This document shows, piece by piece, positions 59,701 through 64,000 of a stretch of 64,000 nucleotides of DNA; position 1 is the stretch's first letter, and every line of letters begins with the position of its first letter. Below the pieces are notes generated by a model. It did not search any database. It saw only the letters and a program-made list of their open reading frames with translations, and was not told the origin of the DNA. This DNA is from Anaerobium acetethylicum (lineage in GTDB: Bacteria; Bacillota; Clostridia; Lachnospirales; Lachnospiraceae): the NCBI RefSeq assembly GCF_900096945.1, contig NZ_FMKA01000011.1, positions 1 to 64,000 of the forward strand, read 5' to 3'. The position numbers and the translations under genes were made by a program.

Positions 59701-59850
59701 GTCAAAAGCCCTCTTATAACGTTTGGCTTAGTCAATTTGCACAGCCGCCCTCTATCACACAGTGATACAAAACATGAATTTTTGTATCACGTCCTCATTT
59801 GAAAACCTGTGCAAATTGACGAATACTATTTTGTAAATTGGCTTTTGATA
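59701..59850 (+). repeat. Repeat R2, copy 4 (empty)
   Basis: GTGATACAAAA (59762-59772) and TTTTGTATCAC (59780-59790) are joined by only seven bases. Outside them CAAAAGCC...GTCAATTTGCACA on the left and TGTGCAAATTGAC...GGCTTTTG on the right form a second, outer inverted repeat. It appears to be the element with no cassette. Confidence 0.75.
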
Positions 59851-59870
59851 CTCCACTCCTATAAAACAAA

Positions 59871-59900
59871 AAAAACTCCTGAAACCAAAGTTTCAAGAGT
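59871..59900 (-). terminator. Terminator of the tRNA-Gln gene
   Basis: On the minus strand ACTCTTGAAAC pairs with GTTTCAGGAGT around TTTG, followed by eight Ts, seven bases after the tRNA 3' end. Confidence 0.8.
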
Positions 59901-59906
59901 CTGTAA

Positions 59907-59978
59907 CAGGGCTACAAGGATTCGAACCTTGAGATGCTGGAGTCAGAGTCCAGTGCCTTACCGTTTGGCGATAGCCCT
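59907..59978 (-). tRNA. tRNA-Gln, anticodon CTG
   Basis: The 72-base cloverleaf is complete. The acceptor is AGGGCTA/TAGCCCT with discriminator G, the D-arm GCC-AAACGGTAA-GGC, the anticodon stem CTGGA/TCCAG with loop CTCTGAC (anticodon CTG) and the T-arm CAAGG-TTCGAAT-CCTTG. No CCA is encoded. It reads CAG codons. It is a single gene here, followed by its own terminator and R2 copy 4. Confidence 0.92.
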
Positions 59979-60137
59979 TTGTTTTTTAGCAGCTTTGTTT
60001 TACTGCGTTTCAACAAAATTTATTATATACTACCCAAAGAATAAATGCAACCCCTTTTTTTAAATTTTTTTATTTTTTTTAATTATACATATTGTATCTC
60101 AAAAAAGCCCTTTCCAAACTCATTTCTGTTGCTGGCG

Positions 60138-60650
60138 CTATAGCCCCAGCAGCCCCTGTGCATTCTTATAGGAGATAAGCTCCAGCTCCTCCTTTTCGAG
60201 TCCCAGCTCTTTCATATGGGCAACCATCTGCTTCTGTTCCTTCCACGGCGAATCCGTTGCGAACAGAACCTTGTCAGCTCCATGAGACCTTGTCATCCTC
60301 AGAAACTGCTCATCTTCCATTTCTCCCAGAGCAAAACCTGTATCCAAATACAGGTTTTTCCCTATCAGCCTGTCTTCTACCTGGTTCCAGTACTTTATAC
60401 CGCCCATATGGGCTAATACGAGCTTCTCAGGCGATGTCTGGTTCAGAAGATTCTCAACCCTGCCCGGCGTACAGCGCACCACATCCGGAAGGATCAGGGA
60501 AATATCCACTCCCGCCGCTTTCATGGATGCTTTCAGGCCGTTCAGCGTCCCATCCGTAAACGGACTTATGCCTCCCATTTTCCTCAGTTTCTCCAGCGTC
60601 TTCCCCGCTATTTCATCGGGGAATATATGTGTATGAAAATCAATGATCAT
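60138..60650 (-). CDS. Amidohydrolase (TIM-barrel), probably internally deleted
   Basis: A 170-residue protein of the amidohydrolase-2 type. MIIDFHTHIFP carries the HxH metal site, VDISLILPDV follows, and the second half has LVLAHMGGIKYW, YLDTGFALGEMEDEQFLRM and the metal Asp in LFATDSPW. Full-length relatives have about 260-280 residues. The segment between the two halves, which should hold the GIHP/HPDYQ metal site, is absent, and the frame is kept. It is probably non-functional or has lost a metal ligand. Next to a CDF gene read the same way. Confidence 0.72.
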   Translation of the reverse strand: MIIDFHTHIFPDEIAGKTLEKLRKMGGISPFTDGTLNGLKASMKAAGVDISLILPDVVRCTPGRVENLLNQTSPEKLVLAHMGGIKYWNQVEDRLIGKNLYLDTGFALGEMEDEQFLRMTRSHGADKVLFATDSPWKEQKQMVAHMKELGLEKEELELISYKNAQGLLGL

Positions 60651-60682
60651 CTTTTCTTTGTCTCCTGCCCTTCATCATGCTG

Positions 60683-61879
60683 CTATTTGCCTATTCCGTT
60701 TTTGTGCTCTGCTACATAGCTCTTTTCCATGGTTATGACACACCGATACCTGGCATCGACCTCACAAAGCCTTTCACAGATTATTTCCTTCAGTTCTACC
60801 TGTCTTTCTTTGTCATACTCATAAGGAACTACCACGTCAAATATCAGATTGATCTGCTCTTCACCATGCACATACCTGAAATCATGTATAGACACTTTTT
60901 CATCTATGGCACCTATCACCTTCTCGACAACCGATCTGGTCGCAAGAACCGAATAGTTGTTCACTTCAACAGGATCCATATGGATTACCAGGATTATCCC
61001 CATCTTTTTCGTTACATCACGTTCGATGCCATCTATAATTTCATGTGAAATCTCGATATCCACATCATTCGGCACCTCGGCATGAATGGAAGCCATACTG
61101 TGGGACGGCCCATAGTTGTGGACGATCAGGTCATGGCTGCCTACTATCCCATCATAGCTTTCGACCATTTTTGTAATCTCCTCATAGACCTGCGGATCCA
61201 CAGCCTCGCCGATGAGCGGCATCAGGGTATCCTTCGCAATGTTGATACCTGCATACATGACAACAAGCGATACGATAAGGCCTACAAATCCGTCGATATT
61301 TACTCCGGAAAATCTTGTGATGAGGATTGAAATGATGGTTGCCGTAGTCGTTACCACATCACCCATTGCATCTGCAGAGGTGGCTTTCATAACGCTCGAA
61401 TTGATCTTCTTCCCAAGCCTTCCATTAAATAAGGAAAGCCAAAGCTTGACACCGACCGAAAGTACAAGAATAATCACTGAAACAAGCTGAAAATCCAGCT
61501 CTTCAGGATTCCTGATTTTCCCTATTGCACTCTTGAAAAATGTGAACCCCACTTCCAGAATCAAAAACGATACGACAAGAGCTGATATATATTCCACTCG
61601 TCCATGTCCAAAAGGATGGTCTTTGTCTGCCGGCTTGCTCGCCATCTTCACGCCTATAAAGCTGATCACCGAGGAGGCCGCATCTGAAAGATTATTAAAT
61701 GCATCCGCAGTTACCGAGAGACTGTTCAATATGACTCCAATGCTTAGTTTAACTGCAAAAAGAAAGACATTGCAGATTATTCCCACAATACTGGCCAGGA
61801 TGCCATATGCTGTTCTTACCTCACTCCGTTCGATCTCTTCGCTGTTTTTAACAAATTTTCTTACCAGATATTTTGTCAT
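60683..61879 (-). CDS. Cation diffusion facilitator (CDF) family exporter
   Basis: A 398-residue transporter with six membrane segments. The metal-site aspartates lie in LSVTADAFNNLSDAASS and ADAMGDVVTTTA, with DKDHPFGHGRVEY between segments 2 and 3. A long cytoplasmic C-terminal domain (about 205-398) is duplicated and longer than usual. Substrates of such proteins include Zn2+, Mn2+, Fe2+ and Co2+. ATG 61879 has GCGGAGG upstream. The amidohydrolase gene follows 32 bases downstream. Confidence 0.9.
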   Translation of the reverse strand: MTKYLVRKFVKNSEEIERSEVRTAYGILASIVGIICNVFLFAVKLSIGVILNSLSVTADAFNNLSDAASSVISFIGVKMASKPADKDHPFGHGRVEYISALVVSFLILEVGFTFFKSAIGKIRNPEELDFQLVSVIILVLSVGVKLWLSLFNGRLGKKINSSVMKATSADAMGDVVTTTATIISILITRFSGVNIDGFVGLIVSLVVMYAGINIAKDTLMPLIGEAVDPQVYEEITKMVESYDGIVGSHDLIVHNYGPSHSMASIHAEVPNDVDIEISHEIIDGIERDVTKKMGIILVIHMDPVEVNNYSVLATRSVVEKVIGAIDEKVSIHDFRYVHGEEQINLIFDVVVPYEYDKERQVELKEIICERLCEVDARYRCVITMEKSYVAEHKNGIGK

Positions 61880-62033
61880 TCTGTTCCTCCGCTGTTTTTT
61901 CGCTGTTTTCAACCGGTCACCCCTGCATTTCACACAAGTATATCACAAACCGCTGCTTTTTTTAAATAGCTTTTCTGAAATAAGATTCCCGTTTAAATTC
62001 CTGATCATCATTATCAAATTTCGTCCCTATTGC

Positions 62034-62075
62034 AAGACATACCCCGCGGGATATGATTCCCACGGGGTATGTCTT
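62034..62075. terminator. Bidirectional hairpin terminator
   Basis: AAGACATACCCCG pairs perfectly with CGGGGTATGTCTT around a 16-base loop, just beyond the P-type ATPase stop. Confidence 0.75.
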
Positions 62076-62126
62076 ATGTATCTATTATTTAACGATTTGT
62101 CCTGCGCTTTTCACAGTTTCTTCTGT

Positions 62127-64000
62127 TTATACGTTGCCTCCGGCTCTTCTGATTGCCTTGACAATTTCATTAATAAGCACTGGTACAAGAGAAAGGCCTA
62201 TTACAAGTACCCAGTCAAACAGGTTCAGATGGAACACTTTGAAAATTTTCGCCAATGGTTCAAAGCTGATGACGATCCACTGGATGAATATACCGAATGC
62301 GATCGAAATACAGAGCCATTTATTCGTAAACAATCCAACCTGGAAGATGCTCTTTGTTTCACTTCTGACATTCAGGGAATGGAACAGCTGGGAAACGCTC
62401 AATACAACGAAAGCCATAGTTCTTGCATGGGTAAGCGTATCTCCGCCAAGATTTCCTTCATGGAGTACAGACAGGTCGTATGTTCCTGAATATCTCATTG
62501 CGCCGATTGCAAAAGCTGCAAGGGTAAGGAATCCGATCGTCGCACCATTGATGATAAGGAATGGTGTTCTGCCCTTGAAAATGCTGTCTTTTGGATTTCT
62601 TGGTTTGTCCTTCATTACATCCTTGTCGCCTGGATCCACACCAAGGGAAAGCGCCGGGAAGCTGTCTGTAATAAGGTTTACCCATAACAAATGGATTGAC
62701 AGCAACGGCGTTGCCCATCCTAACAGGATCGCGAAGAAAAGGGAGAAAATCTCACCAATGTTACAGGACAGCAGGAACATGATGGACTTCTTGATATTCG
62801 CATAAATATTACGTCCTTCTTCAACTGCAGCTACGATTGTTGCAAAGTTGTCATCTGTAAGCACAACGTCTGCTGCACCTTTTGCAACGTCAGTTCCTGT
62901 AATACCCATTGCTACGCCGATATCCGCTGCCTTCAGGGAAGGTGCATCATTAACACCGTCACCGGTCATGGAAACGATATTTCCATCTCCTTTAAACGCT
63001 TTTACGATCCTTACTTTATGTTCTGGTGATACCCTCGCGAATACCCTCAGATTTTTCACTTTTTCGATCAACTCTTCATCTGAATATTCATCAAGTTCAA
63101 CACCTGATATGGTCTGATCAGGAGTTTTTGCGATTCCGAGTTCTTTGGCGATTGCAAAGGCTGTCTTCTGGTGGTCACCTGTAATCATGATCGTCTTGAT
63201 TCCCGACTGTTTGCATGTTGCAATGGAGTCGCGCACTTCAAGCCTTGGAGGATCGATCATTGCCACAAGGCCAATGAATACGAGCTCGCTTTCCATTCCA
63301 TCCTGGTCTAAATCGCTGCTGTCGACTTCCTTGAATGCCGCTCCAAGAACACGAAGCGCATCATCGGAAAATCTGTTCGCGGCAGCCATAAAGTCCTTTT
63401 CTATTTCTTCCGTCATAGGGACGATTTCGCCATTGATGTATGCTTTTGTTGATAATTTCAGCAGGTTGTCTGTAGCGCCCTTTGTCATTACATGGAATTT
63501 TCCGCCATATGTGTTGACTGTCGACATCAGTTTTCTGTCAGATTCAAAAGGTGCTTCATTTACTCTCGGGTGCTCTTTGTTAAGATCTTCTTTTCTGATG
63601 CTGTATTTGTTTCCGATGTTGATCAGGGCAACTTCTGTAGGGTCTCCTGTACTTCCTTCTGCATTTGAAGTAGCATCGCTGCAGAGCACTATATTTTCAA
63701 CAAGGAGCTTCTGGACAGGATCCTTCACGTCTATTTCGCTTTCAGGAACCACCTGTCCGTTCACATAGAATTTCTGGACAGTCATCTTGTTCTGAGTAAG
63801 GGTACCTGTCTTATCTGAACAGATTACATTTACCGCTCCAAGCGTTTCAACTGAAGGGAGCTTACGGATGATGGCATTTTTCTTGACCATTTTCTGTACG
63901 CCCATTGCGAGAACGATTGATACGATAGCCGGCATACCTTCCGGAATCGCTGCAACAGCAAGGGAAATTGCAGTCATGAACATGTCGAACATATCACGTT
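62127..64000 (-). CDS. Calcium-transporting P-type ATPase (N-terminus off window)
   Basis: About 624 C-terminal residues of a P2A/P2B calcium ATPase. The membrane segment with [20 protein letters not shown] is followed by the phosphorylation site [13 protein letters not shown]. The nucleotide-binding KGATDNLL, the hinge [13 protein letters not shown], then four more membrane segments with [15 protein letters not shown] (calcium-site residues Asn, Asp) follow. Read leftwards, it enters from beyond 64000, so the A-domain and first membrane helices are not seen. It exports Ca2+ using ATP. The C-terminus is normal. Confidence 0.93.
   Translation of the reverse strand, partial: RDMFDMFMTAISLAVAAIPEGMPAIVSIVLAMGVQKMVKKNAIIRKLPSVETLGAVNVICSDKTGTLTQNKMTVQKFYVNGQVVPESEIDVKDPVQKLLVENIVLCSDATSNAEGSTGDPTEVALINIGNKYSIRKEDLNKEHPRVNEAPFESDRKLMSTVNTYGGKFHVMTKGATDNLLKLSTKAYINGEIVPMTEEIEKDFMAAANRFSDDALRVLGAAFKEVDSSDLDQDGMESELVFIGLVAMIDPPRLEVRDSIATCKQSGIKTIMITGDHQKTAFAIAKELGIAKTPDQTISGVELDEYSDEELIEKVKNLRVFARVSPEHKVRIVKAFKGDGNIVSMTGDGVNDAPSLKAADIGVAMGITGTDVAKGAADVVLTDDNFATIVAAVEEGRNIYANIKKSIMFLLSCNIGEIFSLFFAILLGWATPLLSIHLLWVNLITDSFPALSLGVDPGDKDVMKDKPRNPKDSIFKGRTPFLIINGATIGFLTLAAFAIGAMRYSGTYDLSVLHEGNLGGDTLTHARTMAFVVLSVSQLFHSLNVRSETKSIFQVGLFTNKWLCISIAFGIFIQWIVISFEPLAKIFKVFHLNLFDWVLVIGLSLVPVLINEIVKAIRRAGGNV

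Noticed and set aside
61533-62489. 318-codon plus-strand frame
   Set aside because: It spans the antisense of the CDF exporter and the ATPase end and crosses a terminator.

Overview
The window reads as chromosomal DNA of a low-to-moderate-GC Firmicute, most likely a gut Lachnospiraceae (Blautia/Robinsoniella-like). This rests on the clostridial gene order tig-clpP-clpX-lon-ysxC, AGGAGG-type ribosome binding sites throughout, the Clostridia-type families (DUF134, DUF3842, DUF4214, YtvI-like, LarC with a His tract) and many small hairpin repeats between genes. The genus is inference.

Layout. 1-318: end of an IS66-family element. 496-6444: two divergent BlaI/BlaR1-like regulator-receptor pairs with near-identical promoters. 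The right-hand receptor is broken by a stop codon inside its HExxH motif. 6681-11796: remnant of an ABC-2 permease, a DUF134 protein, a Nudix hydrolase, a Mef-like MFS pump, a FemAB/GNAT-like protein and the manganese exporter MntP. 11895-19569: YtvI-like permease and the proteostasis cluster ysxC-lon-clpX-clpP-tig, read leftwards. 19735-23318: DJ-1-like, CYTH and XRE genes and a zincin-like lipoprotein. 23456-28867: a 1803-residue secreted GH84 hexosaminidase with C-terminal DUF4214 repeats. 29035-31774: two copies of a palindromic repeat, in inverted orientation, around a HAD phosphatase and a DUF3267 membrane protein.

The core of the window is 31765-50467. Read leftwards are a class II aldolase, nagA, nagB, a LuxR-type response regulator and its histidine kinase, then a second leftward operon of a PFK-like kinase, a TIM-like isomerase and a LarA-family racemase/epimerase. 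Divergently lie a LacI regulator, larC and larE. Further on, read leftwards, are a cbiMN-cbiQ-cbiO nickel/cobalt importer, larB and a DUF3842 gene. Together these supply nickel uptake and every known enzyme for the nickel-pincer nucleotide cofactor (LarB, LarC, LarE), plus one enzyme that should use it. LacI-type palindromes (CAAACGTTTG) lie at both ends of this block, so one regulator may tie sugar-phosphate metabolism to cofactor supply. NagA, NagB, PFK, aldolase and TIM would form a self-contained path from GlcNAc-6-P to triose phosphates, fed in principle by the GH84 enzyme.

50811-57734: a sugar ABC importer (binding protein and two permeases, no ATPase) divergent from a DUF4838 protein and a ROK repressor. 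57882-59850: small uncharacterised genes in repeat-rich DNA. 59907-59978: tRNA-Gln(CTG). 60138-64000: an amidohydrolase with an apparent internal deletion, a CDF cation exporter and the C-terminal part of a calcium-type P-ATPase running off the right edge.

Three families of small hairpin repeats (called R1, R2 and R3 here) occur between genes. R2 copies show compensatory base changes in their inverted ends and carry inner cassettes of different sizes, including none. No CRISPR array, rRNA or prophage was seen.
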